Positions 10,677-20,989 of a stretch of 64,000 nt of DNA are shown here, piece by piece. The stretch comes from Phoronis australis (taxonomy: Eukaryota; Phoronida; Phoronidae). Each line of letters starts with the position of its first letter. Positions within the stretch are counted from its first letter, which is position 1. A program made the translations under genes and the position numbers. The notes under the pieces were generated by a model. The model ran no database searches and was not told the DNA's origin. It saw only the letters and a list, made by a program, of their open reading frames with translations. Location of the stretch: positions 11,078-75,077 of the forward strand of contig NMRA01000033.1 of NCBI GenBank assembly GCA_002633005.1, written 5' to 3'.

Positions 10677-10883
10677 TTCCTCTACCCCTCTCTTCGTCTC
10701 CATCCCTTTCCGTCTCCCTCACTCCCTTTTCATCATCCTCTTTCCCCCCTCTCCCTACTCACCTTTCCATTGCCCTCCCTCTTTTTCTCTCATTTTTCTT
10801 CTCCGTTCATTTTCACATTCCTTTTTCACCCCCTCTTCCTCTCTCCACTCAGCTCTCTTCGTCTCCGCCCCCACCCCCATGGG
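10677..10883 (+). repeat. Polypyrimidine tract of about 200 bp
   Basis: The + strand is almost purely C and T (CCCTCTC, TCTTTC and similar), with few purines. It can form triplex (H-DNA). The open frame across it encodes only Ser/Pro/Leu-rich low complexity and should not be read as a gene. Confidence 0.8.
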
Positions 10884-11179
10884 ATTTCAGGACTTTGAAA
10901 GAACTGACTGTTATTTCTTAATATCATGCATAACAGTTGGCATGACAAGGCGTATAATTTTATTAACCGAGCGTGAACTCTAACAATAACCCACCGCCAG
11001 TTCTTTGCAAAACCTCCAAAAACGACTGCTTTACTGAGTAAGGAACAAGTTGACAGCAATTTCATAGCGACAAGTGGTTTAAATCAAAACGCGCATCTTG
11101 GACGGAACGCTACTTTAAAGCCTTTCTTAAACGGTAACACCAGTACATTTGATTCCAACAGTATGTTAAGAGCATTACT

Positions 11180-12080
11180 TTTTCAAGGTATTAGTGTAGC
11201 CAAGGCTGTTCAAAGCCCCTTCCATCCGTTTCACAGTCAAGACTGCACTTGACAGGTGCTTGAACCCCGTCCCTGCAACAGAAGCTTATCAACTTCGCCC
11301 TAGACCTTTCCACGATGCCTCCTACCAAAGACTTAGCAGGTGCTCGTGGACTGTCACTGCTGTAAACGCAACCATGGGCCTCATCGGCGAACACAGGATC
11401 GCACAAGATGCTGCTCTGCTGCCAGTACAAGAACTCGGTGAGAAACCAAATGTCACCATTGCTTTCAACAGGGAAGCTCGGGAATGACCTCCAGGAGTAG
11501 CCCAAGCATTGTGCCTTCAGCAATGGCGTGATCTTGGCGGTATTAATTCCATCATTGTAGCAACAGATGGATCCTTCGATGGTGAAACTAATCGTGTTGA
11601 TGAAAGTTCAATCTGGAAACCTCCCACCCAACTAGGGCGTCTTCCAATCACGCCACCCTCGTAATATAGTGATCTGGTCTTTCGCACCTGGCCACGCCGG
11701 TGTCTCGATTAATGAGCGTGCAGATTACCTCGCTGGCTCATGCACCACCAACCAACCCCTCTGCTTATATTCGGCTCATGGTAAGCTGCTGGCTCAAAAA
11801 CACACCCTCGAACAGACTTCGTCCCAACTGGCTGAGTTCAATGACGGTAGCCGACTGACACGCTGCTAAAAGTCACAAGAAGAGTTTTGCCCGAGTGTTG
11901 TCAAATCAGATGCTGACAGGCAACGTCAGCCCTGGAGTTCTGTGCCTTCTGCTGTCACGGGGATGGTTTGGGGAGGGAATTAATGCACCAGCATATTCCC
12001 TATGACCCTGTCCGTGACAGGTATTACATGTATATATTACAGTTAAGAGCATCGCTCTGAGCCCTCTGGTGCCATAAATT
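11180..12080 (+). pseudogene. RNase H domain and C terminus of a LINE
   Basis: Some LINE clades (I, R1, Jockey-related) carry an RNase H domain after the RT. Here IIVATDGSFDGETN (about 11555-11595) supplies the first catalytic Asp in the TDGS motif. VIWSFAPGHAGVSINERADY (11668-11730) supplies the GH-G-NE-AD block with the last catalytic Asp. About 25 residues between them have been lost. A later frame reads VLSNQMLTGNVSPGVLCLLL, matching the usual C-terminal tail. The stretch before 11550 is broken. The element is dead and 5'-truncated; no RT motif is seen. Confidence 0.7.
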
Positions 12081-12437
12081 GTCAAATGTAACGAACTGTT
12101 AGGCATTTGACTTGCTTTTGCCTACGACACCGAGAGAATCACCGTTTAATTCAAACAGCTAATAATAACACCCACACGCCCTATTCAGACACATATACAC
12201 TACAACTGTTATCGGCCTGAAATCTCGCAGTGATACAATATGACACGAAAAAGAACTGCACCTATCATTTGACGGGTCTACATTTGCGGGACTGAATTCG
12301 CGTTTTCTTATTTTACTAAGGCTTTGCTTGGACTACCTGGTTAGCCCAATACTCTAAAGTAACAAAATTCTGTTGACGTTAGGCTTTAAATGGAAAGGGT
12401 TGCTTACGTACAGAAAACAAGGTCCGTGAGAACTTAC

Positions 12438-12523
12438 CAAATTCTTTACCCATTCCGATTTCTGCGTGTGTCGTGAAGTTGATAAAAGTGGGATGTGGAA
12501 CTGGTACGCAGTTCATAATGTCC
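12438..12523 (-). CDS. Candidate internal exon, unrecognised protein
   Basis: On the minus strand a strong acceptor (CTTCTACTATTTCAG) and a strong donor (AATTTG followed by GTAAGT) bracket 86 bp. The exon is open in the frame reading DIMNCVPVPHPTFINFTTHA and then EIGMGKEF. It starts and ends inside codons (two bases needed from upstream, one left over). Upstream, at about 12680-12752, another open segment reads LEVDRCKRLLENLDLMQQGI, but its apparent phase does not join directly. The peptide looks conserved-like but I cannot name a family. Confidence 0.4.
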
Positions 12524-12844
12524 CTGAAATAGTAGAAGCTGGGTTTAAATATTTTTGACAAATGTAACCTCGTCTGAGTTCTGCATAAGCATTTATGCGA
12601 GACCGGAAGCAAGTCATATAAACATGGCTAACCTCATTATTTTTATATCTTAAGAAATGTATATTTTTCCTCAAAAGTAGAATACCCGCCAAAATCCCTT
12701 GTTGCATTAAATCCAAGTTCTCAAGGAGTCGCTTACACCTATCCACTTCCAATACTAAACTCGGAGAAGAAACATGATTATTGGATGATGCTATTTATAG
12801 AGTATCCTCTGTTTTGATTTTGAAGGGTTAAGTTCGGTCAGTAA

Positions 12845-12925
12845 ACCAACATATTCACATACACATGTATAGATATATACGCACGCACACAGGTATACGC
12901 ACACGCACACACACGCATAGAGACA
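12845..12925 (+). repeat. CA/CG/TA microsatellite
   Basis: Degenerate alternating purine-pyrimidine repeat (ACACATGTATAGATATATAC, then GCACACGCACACACACGC). Potential Z-DNA. Confidence 0.75.
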
Positions 12926-13069
12926 TGCAATTTGTTAAACACAGCAATGTTTATGATTAACGTCTTCACTTTAGTTCTTTGTATCTCAACAATATTCGCC
13001 AGAGCTCTCTGTAGCTAAGGAGTACTGCTCACTATCATAAATTATCATAAATGGTCATCTTTTCCAACC

Positions 13070-14480
13070 CTCATCCCTCCCTTTCCGTCATGACGCTCTC
13101 TTACAGCTGTACGGCTCGTTCGGCAAGTCGGTTACTACTGTTCCATTCTGCGGTGAACAACTTGAATTATTGCGAGAGATACTGACTGCCACTGTCAGTA
13201 ATTAACCGTTGAGGTACACCAAGTCTGGTGAAGTGCTTCTTCACCTTTAGAATAACATTGTTGTAAGATGTTTCGTTCAGACTGCCAATTCCATAGCAGC
13301 CAGAATAGGAGTCGACGCATTGTTCGCTATGCCATTCGAATATGTCGGTTGCAATGATACACTAGGAAGTCTTTGGAATTGGATACAATTTGAGAGGTTT
13401 CTATTGCTGGTATTTAACTGTGCTCTTGCATGTCTCACATCTTACATATTCCGTGGTCTGTTGAGACATCTATTGGCAGAATTTTTTTTTCTGTGGGTCG
13501 TCGCTTCAGTTTCGAAGTGTCCAGAATTTACCCGTTTTATGTATTCTGGTCGGAAAGCCTCTGGCACATAGATTCGGTTTCCTTTCAGAATGATACCACC
13601 AAACCATCGAATTCAGCAAATTCGCCTATTATGGCATACAATTCTCGAAGTTCTCTGTTGAGGTTTTGGTTGAGGGTGATGTCTCAAGGACGAACTTCCT
13701 AATTTGTTGATGTGTGCCGTTCTGGGCTCGAATAGCAGTTATTGCTGCGCTGAAGATTTTCGACATAGTGCTGCCTGTCATTGGTGGATAAACACGAGAT
13801 AAAATAATCAACTACATGAGGTTCCCTGCCTTTCTGGTAAATAAGGTTGAAGTCAAAGGATCGAACGTACCATAAGGAGCCGTTTTAGTCCTTCAGGGGC
13901 ACAGGCAAGTGGTTTCCATACTACCGAGAACAAGGGCTAGCGATATGTTTCAATAGTGATGCGTTGAACTTCTGGCACGCACAGACTACAGTTAGCAACT
14001 CCTTTTCAATGTATGAATAACGATAGGCAAAAGCGACTGCTTTGCGTTCTTGCAGACGTGCTGCTGCCTGATGCATCACAAGTGAGCTTCACTTCCTTTT
14101 CTCTCTCCAAGTATGTCATTGTAGATGATTGGCTTACGGGTCTTTTTTGATCTTCTCAAATGAATTTATCTGAGCAGTGTCCCAGATTCAAGCAGAGTAT
14201 TTCTTCAGGGGGAGCACGTAGTTTACTGAAATTTGGTATGAACTTATTGAGAAATTTCACCATATCCACAAATCGAAGACCGTCGCCCTTGTTTTGCAGT
14301 TGCGGCATATTCCGAATAGCTTCGACTTCGACGGGATCGAGGAAACTAAATAAAACTCTCATTGATAAATGTCGATCACATTCAGAAAACGACTTTATGT
14401 GTGTTTTCAGGGAAGCCACTTGTGATTGGTGTGATCATTTGTTTAATTTGGTCATTGGAAAGCTTCATTACACTTGAATT
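13070..14480 (-). pseudogene. Ty3/gypsy LTR-retrotransposon pol fragment
   Basis: Read on the minus strand in domain order. At about 14419-14156 is the RT end/connection, with VEAIRNMPQLQNKGDGLRFV and VKFLNKFIPNFSKLRAP. At about 14060-13960 is RNase H-like AVAFAYRYSYIEKELL and VVCACQKFNAS. At about 13460-13070 is integrase, with VDSYSGCYGIGSL followed by HFTRLGVPQRLITDSGSQYL (catalytic D in TDSG) and then NRLAERAV. Between them ATDIFEW resembles the usual sequence just before the integrase core. Many stops and frameshifts are present. No LTR pair, primer-binding site or gag was found, so this is a truncated relic. Confidence 0.75.
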
Positions 14481-15640
14481 ATGTTAAAATCCCTAAGCCC
14501 GTGTTATAATTCAACTCTGTTGTGTTAAAAAAGAACGATGTCTATATTCTCGACTCTGACTAAGTCATAAGCCATGACGGTCACATTCGATTCACGTGAT
14601 TCAGTAGGATTCACATTGGGATTTGTCAGTAAACCTGTTTTCAATGCATTCTCAAGTTGTTATTTGGTCTCATGACTTCTGTGTACACGTACCTCAAACA
14701 ATCATTTGTTGCCATGCTAAAAATTTGCTGATGACACCTCACCTCACGCTATTTGTATGCATATTTGGCTCCATGTACGACGAGGCTGAAAAAAGCTTTT
14801 GCTTTCACAACACCAAAATCTAGAATTAGCTGAGAAAACAACATACATTTTCTGAAGATTCAAGAAAGAGTTTACTCTCTGTAGTAGTGTGGAAAAATTG
14901 AGTACTTATACCAATTGCAAAATTTCCCCGTACGCGGGAAATGTTTTCTAGGAATATCAGGCTTTTTAAAAACGTTAATAACTTCGTTTATTCGCAGTTT
15001 TGAGCTACGTAACCCAAAAACAGGGATCAGGGAGTTTTTTGAAACATTTATTCAATCTTACTCACGGACAATATATACAAGCTGTAAAATTGACCTAGCG
15101 TGATTACGAACAATAAATTGATACTAGTTATGAATCGTAATCTATTTTGCCCGGGGTACGCCACGAGCTATGTTGCAGAGTAAATAAAAAGGAGGATTGC
15201 GAATAATGTCATTTATTATGACGTAAATCGATAGAAGACTTTGGAAGATGGGCATGGACAAAACGCCATAATGGCAACATGGGAATGCTGACATCGCCCA
15301 TCCGAGGAAGTGTCACTCACATTCACCCTCGGCCACATAATATTTCAGTCTTCTGCAAAGACAAAAATCAAAGAACTATAGGGGTGCATCGAGTGTTGGC
15401 AACTTGCAATTGGCAATTTTTTGGAAAAATATTCTCAATTTTTCATTTAAATATTTCTGTTTTTGGAAATTGAAACATTGCAAGCATTTGAGTAATACTT
15501 TCCTACACTGTATAGTTGTTATTAAGTTCAAATTTTTTTATAATGTCCTTAATAACATTAAGTTTAAGACAACTTAACTTTTTGAATAATCCAATGAAAT
15601 GAGGACCAAACAGACTGCACACAAGATCCTTTACCGACAC
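14480..15640. other. No supported gene; weak repeat match at 15170-15330
   Basis: The palindrome-like GTCATTTATTATGAC at 15208-15222 also occurs exactly at 2539-2553. In both places it is followed by GATGGGCA ... GCCCATCCG about 30-90 bp downstream. This suggests two copies of one short non-autonomous repeat (about 2505-2680 and 15170-15330). Confidence 0.4.
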
Positions 15641-16310
15641 CCACGTAATTGGAAATGAAATTGTGGTGGATCACGGGGAGCCGAGATGCCGTACTGAGCA
15701 GACAAATCCACCTAATAAAACCATTTACAGAATTGGAAAATATACCAAATCAAATGCCTTCGCAAAATCTATCACCACTATTAGTTCACGAACATTGCGT
15801 GTTCACTATATTGCATAAGATCATAAATGTTACCAGTATTGTCCTCAAAATGTCAGCTCTCAAGAAATCCTTTTTGAGTTCCATGTAAGGGGGGATCAAT
15901 TTTCAGTGCTAGGCGCTGAGCAAGACATCCAGATAAAATTTTGTAGCTGTTGTTGACGAGTGAAATAAGGCGCCAGTCGATGATATATTCTCCACATTTT
16001 TCACCTTTTGGTAAGAGCTATATTTGGCTAAGCTTCATTAACAAAGCTATTATTAAATGAAGGAATCAGAAATGAAGAAAAACTTACAAAACTCGACTGA
16101 GCAGCCGTTGGGACCAGGTGATTTGTCATTTTTCATATGTTTTATTACAGCTAAACCTTCCGTAACAGATAGTGGTCCGTCGACTTTAAAACTATTTAGA
16201 TCACTAAGTTTTCGTCTTTCATTTTTATTAACAACAGTTTCCGAGTCTAAAATGTCATCTGTACTTGAATTAAAAACTTTGAAAAACTGCTAATATATGA
16301 AAGAAATACC
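15620..16310 (-). pseudogene. L1/Tx1-like LINE RT fragment
   Basis: On the minus strand, from 16293 down, the frame contains NDKSPGPNGCSVEFCKFF, matching the start of LINE RTs ('KSPGPDG--EFYK-FW'). About 250 bp later comes PKGEKCGEYIIDWRLISLVN, then SYKILSGCLAQRL and HGTQKGFLRAD, the next RT blocks ('W-RPISLLN-DYKI--K-LA-RL...Q-GF---R'). The catalytic YADD block and the endonuclease are absent. The frames are broken by indels. It resembles the elements at 20990-23410 and 28634-29265 in style and orientation. Confidence 0.7.
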
Positions 16311-16677
16311 TTCAGATTGTAAACTCATTCTCGTTGTGGACTAATTTAGTAATGTTTTTGTTGACGAAGTTCCCTTTTTTCCAAAATTACTGAACTGTTT
16401 TGTCGGATTTTCCATGTAAACATTTTTGTTTGGATTATTCCGACTCCACGTGTCCGCAAGATTAATTTGTGAAACAATATTTAAAATTTCTTACCTCGCT
16501 TGAGGGTTGTTGACGCGTACGTACCCGAGGCAGCCTTTGTTATAATCTTGGAATAGATTACAGTCGCCGCTCTGTCAAGTCCCGACATTATTAGAAAATG
16601 TCATTAAGAGGAGCTCATATTAAAGATGAAATGATAGAAAAGTATTGCATCTATGAGTGCATAAAGACACAAATAGA

Positions 16678-16708
16678 GTTTGGGACCTTATTCTTTGGCC
16701 ATCGTCAG
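16678..16708 (-). ncRNA. Degenerate hammerhead-like motif at PLE 3' end
   Basis: On the minus strand CTGACGA is followed by a GGCC/GGTC-paired hairpin and CAAAC, one change from the GAAAC of the hammerhead core. Its place near the end of a PLE fits the known association. The G12 substitution would abolish cleavage. Confidence 0.3.
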
Positions 16709-16784
16709 GTGTTCCTGCGTTCTTAGAAAAACGAGCAAGGATATGTGGTACACTCATCATGGTGTGATTTTTTATTATATATTG

Positions 16785-16856
16785 TCCGAGGAAGGATTTG
16801 AACCCACGACTTCAGAAACTATAGGCATTTTGAGTCCAGCACCACGGAGTCATCTA
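16785..16856 (-). repeat. tRNA-Leu-like sequence (SINE head or tRNA pseudogene)
   Basis: On the minus strand a perfect B box, GGTTCAAATCC (16794-16804), ends a tRNA-like stretch that includes TCCGTGGTGCTGGACTCAAA. The loop CTCAAAA would give a CAA anticodon, and the D-stem to anticodon sequence resembles tRNA-Leu. The variable arm and acceptor stem do not pair well and there is no CCA-type end. A tRNA-derived SINE or pseudogene is more likely than a working tRNA. Confidence 0.5.
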
Positions 16857-18056
16857 TTCAATTTAATTATACTTAAACCTTCCTAAGTAAACTGAGCCAG
16901 GTGTCACTTGACTGTTTGCTTTTCTGACTGAAGACATTGCCTTGTACTTTCATGTACATTACTTTTGTCTTGGTCCAACCTGTTTCACTGTCTAGTATTC
17001 GGATGTTATTCCAGTGGATATTGTGTTGTTTCGTCCACATGTGTTCCGCTACTCCTGATGAGGTATTATCTTCTCTATAACACCTCTTATGTTCTCATCT
17101 CCAGTGGTCTTAACGTTTCACCGATATATAATTCAACACGTTCACATGGGATTTCATAGATGACATTTTTCTTTTTCCCATGTCAGTTCTTGGTTTGAAT
17201 TTTGTCAGTGGCCGACCTAGTGGGTCTGAGCTGCGGTATACTGCTCTTACTTTAAATTCTTTGCATATGCGTCCTAGCTTCTCGGTTATTCCGAGTATAT
17301 TTGGCAAGCACATAGTCTGCAGTGGGCGTTCTTCTGTCACTTTTTCTTTTCTCTGCGATGTTAAAGCCGACTCGATGAAATCTCTTGGGTAGCCATTTCT
17401 TTCGAATGTGTCCGTCAGGTTGGTCATTTCTGCTTGGAGTGCTGTAGCACTGCAGATTTCTTTTGATCTTGATGCAAGGCATTTGATTACACCCTTCTTG
17501 ACTCCTTTGGTGTGTCGAGGTATCGTCCTATGTGGGTCTTTTTATAGAAGACCGGCGCAGGAAACTGTCCTTCAACACGAGTCACTAGTACGCCTAGGAA
17601 TGTTGTTTGTCTCTTCTTCCATTGTGAATCTAATTGTAGGCGCTACGCTGATCAGATGGTCAAGGAACTGTGATGGATTTTATGAGTCTTGGCTGAATAT
17701 TGTGAACGTGTCATCAACGTATCGTTTCCACATCTTTGGGGGTCTGTTAGCTGTGCTGAGAGCTGTTTGTTTGAAACACTCCATGTATAAGGTAGCCAAG
17801 ACTGGTGATAGTGGTGAAGCCAGTGCTATTCTTTGTGTCTGCTCGGAGAACTTGTGTTGGTACTGGAAGTAGGTGGTATTGACACAGAATGTCACTAATT
17901 CCACAATAGAACCTATTGGGAGGTTTGCGTCCCCTGATGGCTTGTGGTCACGTTCTAATTTTAAGCTGAGTAATGGGAGAACCTCTGATTTTAGTACACT
18001 TGCGGATAGGTTTTCGACATCAAAGTTCACTATGGTGTCATTTGGTGTAATGCTGA

Positions 18057-18712
18057 CAACACAAAGCTACCAGCTGCTGATACGGAAACCATACGTGTTA
18101 AATGTAGAGAAACACTTACCAAAGCCAAAATGCCAAGAGAACATCATTATGCTACAAGCTGACAACTGAAAACTGTAAAAGGCACATTACCACGTGACAC
18201 ACTCCAGAGAATCAACCCAAACAAAACAAAAGCCCCGCAAATGTATGGTAAACCTAAGTTACACAAACCTGATATGCCAATGAGACAAATTATAAGCAAA
18301 ATTGGTTCTCCATGCCACCAATTAGCTAGATTCCTCGACAAATGACTCCTACGAAAAGGACTCGAAGCACTTTGTGTCAATGTTGTCATTAGTCAGCATT
18401 ACTTCAAATGACACCATGGTGAGCTTTGATGTCGAAAGCCTATTCACAAGTGTACCAACATCAGAGGTTCTCCCATTACTCAGGTTAAAATTAGAACATA
18501 CCCACAAGCCATCAGAGGATGCAAACTTCCCAATAGGCTACATTCTGGAATTAGTGACATTCTGTGTCAATACCACCTACTTCCAGTACGAAGACAAGTT
18601 CTACGAGCAGACACAAGGAATGGCAATGGGTTCACCACTATCACCAATCTTAGCATATCTTAGCTTACTTGTACATGGAGTGGTTCGAACAAATAGCTCT
18701 CAGCTCAGAAAC
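18057..18712 (+). pseudogene. Penelope-like element, 5' portion, inverted against its neighbour
   Basis: In the plus direction the frames read LKTVKGTLPRDTLQRINPNK, QMYGKPKLHKPDMPMRQIIS and KIGSPCHQLARFLDK (the 'P-GLPK-HK---P-R-I-S--GSP' blocks). They continue VSFDVESLFTSVPTSEV and FYEQTQGMAMGSPLSPILA. A small duplication then shifts the frame before LYMEWFEQIALSSE. The copy stops at about 18712 before the YVDD motif. Its N-terminal end abuts the start of the minus-strand piece at 18056/18057, and the two share about 315 bp of RT (from the VSIT segment on) with clear divergence. Confidence 0.85.
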
Positions 18713-20035
18713 TCTGTGATGACTACAGTGCTTTTCCTTCACGCGTATTTCAAACATCGTGAATTTTGTTATTTATTCTGGAAATTTCCCCCAAGGGGAA
18801 AGTGAATAACCCTGTAGCAGACGTTCCGAGATGGCACTTTCATCAGGGATTGTTTAAAAGATCTTTTTGACGAGCTTTCGCTTTCCATGCCACATTAAGG
18901 AGCTTTAAGGATACAGAGGAAAATGTAGAAATAACAAAATTGCCACTAGACGACAGTCGGATCGCTTTAGAACTCGTATAAAATGCTGTCAGCTTCATAA
19001 GAATACATCTTACAAATCACATTAATACCGTACAAGGGGATTAGGATATTTACGACGTACGCCAGACGCCTGGTAGCCCCTGCAGAGATGACGACCATAT
19101 GCGCCCACATATACTTTCCAATTTTGCACAATTTTCTGATCATATCGACAGGATTTAAAGATAAATATCAAGGTGTTTACTAATTTGCACAATTTTAAAC
19201 TTCAGAAACACAAAATGAACCGTTGTTAAAAGGGAAACGCCCTTTTTTGGGACCAAAAACGCATTTTGGGATTACGGTTGGGTGGGATTGACTTCTTAAA
19301 GCTATTAATTTTGGCCAGAACAGTCAAGTCCGATATGTTTTCGTGAATCAATTACAGCAAGCCAATTCTCACTGTTGCCTGGCAGGCACTCACTGGCATC
19401 ATGGTCCGGATGATAAGGGTAATTCTACGTTCCATACCGCGCTAAGGCTGATCATAGATAATAATTTTTCTCTTCAATAATGTAACTTTGTCTCTGTGAG
19501 ATTTTCTAAAAATGGCGCCAGTTTGTACGGCGGTGGGGAACGACATGCTGGGTTTCATATTTAATTACTTCACAAACTCTAGACGAAAATGAATTGGTAC
19601 TTTTGTAGCACGTCGTCTTCTCTAAGGTCTACTTAATTATCATTTTCACGGATAATGGGATACTTCATTATTTCTGTTCAGATCGGGTAGCGGCAATTCC
19701 AAACTAATAACTTGTCCAACCGTGAAATAAGACACGACTATATCGAACCAAATAAAAGAAATGTAGCCGCAGTAATTATATCCCGGTGCATAATATAACT
19801 TAGTCATCTCGTAAGCATTTTACTTCTCTTGATATCATAACAAAAAGCAATGTCAGCTGCCAAATATAGAGCATTCTCATAAAAAAAACGTCTCTGTGAA
19901 ATCTCATTATACTGAGGGGATGTTGTTGGTGATAAAACTAATTCGGCAGATATTAGCAGTAGCGCGTAATGAAAATTATTAGATTCACAATAGATTAATT
20001 CGCTCCAAACGAGGCTCACTACGATAGCTCCGTTA
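18713..20035. other. No supported gene
   Basis: AT-rich sequence without coding signal. TTTCCCCCAAGGGGAAA-type sequence near 18784-18800 recurs around 20420-20480 as AATTTCCCCCAA, hinting at a further degenerate repeat. Confidence 0.35.
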
Positions 20036-20191
20036 ATGGCTTATCGGCGTAGTTGTGTTCCGCGTTGCTCGAAAGGCAATAGAAAAAATACGGACACTCA
20101 GCTGTCTTTTTTTACAATCCCTAAGGACGTTGAGATTCGGAAGCGTTGGGTCGTCGCTATACGCTGCGACGAAGGAAAATATTTTGTGTAA
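20036..20191 (+). CDS. THAP-type zinc finger, N-terminal exon
   Basis: From the ATG at 20036, MAYRRSCVPRC supplies the first two zinc ligands (C-x3-C). TQLSFFTIPKD follows, then IRKRWVVAIRCDEGKYF with the invariant Trp and a basic patch. This is the standard first half of a THAP DNA-binding domain, which normally needs a further C-x2-H and a Pro box. The frame stops at 20189, but TATTTT is followed by GTGTAA, a possible donor exactly where THAP first exons often end. No clear second exon was found in the next kilobase. Unlike the decayed copy at 4201-4545, no residue is broken here. It could be a host transcription factor or a P/Kolobok-type transposon. Confidence 0.6.
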   Translation: MAYRRSCVPRCSKGNRKNTDTQLSFFTIPKDVEIRKRWVVAIRCDEGKYFV

Positions 20192-20960
20192 AATTTATAA
20201 ATGTTCTCTAAACTTTTGACCACATTTTGTCGCATCTCGATTGCCGAGCATCATAGCAACGACCGGTGAAGTCTTCGACCAGCCACGTGTTTTCATGACT
20301 GCGGGTTGACACATGATGCATTTTTTTTCTTTCCAAAAAGGACAGGGTCATCAATCCCTCGACTTAAGGGCCGAATATCGGCCCTATTTCTCTCTCAAAA
20401 ATATTGAAAAACCACGCAAAATTCCCCCCACGAGGCCTAAATTTCCCCCAAAAGGGATTGAAAATTTCCCCCAAAGTTCACATCACCTGTAACCACACAG
20501 GTAACAATTTGAAAGAGCACAAAATGCTGCTTGAAACAGAGCCCATGAGAGCATGCAACAGGGCGGGGGTACTATTGATGGTGATCGGGAGGTAGATTTT
20601 CCCCCTCACTCAGCGAAAAAATTTCCCTCTAGTAAGGCACAGAGACCTTTTCCTTTGAACGAGTCCACTGAAGAAACATTTTTTCAATACGTCTATTTAC
20701 CCAGAAAGCATATCGTTAGTGATGAGTAGATACGGCTTAGGGTGGGTTGCCCCAACTACATATCTTTACAACATACTAGAGGACAATACCTCATACAAGT
20801 AGAACAAAGAAGTATCTGGAAAATAACTTCTAGTGATTGGGCGGATAATTAACCGAGGGGGAGGGAAACGGGAAGGGGGAGGACTTTCATACACTCATTC
20901 ACGCTCACATTCACACGGTTTAATATTAACTTATGTTTACATCTACGTAGGTGCATATTT
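20192..20960. other. No supported gene
   Basis: Contains repeated AATTTCCCCCAA words at about 20415-20475. No THAP completion (C-x2-H plus Pro box) was seen. Confidence 0.35.
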
Positions 20961-20989
20961 ATGAAAAGGTCGGTTTTCTTATATTATAA

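Larger units (their letters stand above)
16670..18056 (-). pseudogene. Penelope-like element, RT to GIY-YIG, 3' portion
   Basis: From 18056 downward the frame reads VSITPNDTIVNFDVENLSAS, then LPIGSIVELVTFCVNTTYFQ, a degenerate catalytic block (QRIALASPLSPVLATLYMEC, where GMAMGSP would be expected) and PPKMWKRYVDDTFTI with the YVDD motif kept. The linker at 17427-17110 reads NGYPRDFIESAL, LQTMCLPNILGITEKLGRIC and VRAVYRSSDPLGRPL. The endonuclease follows as NVIYEIPCERVELYIGETLR (GIY-YIG equivalents), with a later AEHMWTKQHNIHWNNIRILD. A stop after the LEMRT segment and shifts elsewhere inactivate it. The 3' end probably lies near 16670, close to a CTGACGA...CAAAC motif (16678-16708). Confidence 0.85.

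Noticed and set aside
10677-10921. Open frame rich in Ser, Pro and Leu
   Set aside because: It is the translation of a polypyrimidine tract, not a coding sequence.
16785-16856. Functional tRNA-Leu gene
   Set aside because: B box is perfect but the acceptor and variable arms do not pair; a SINE head or pseudogene fits better.
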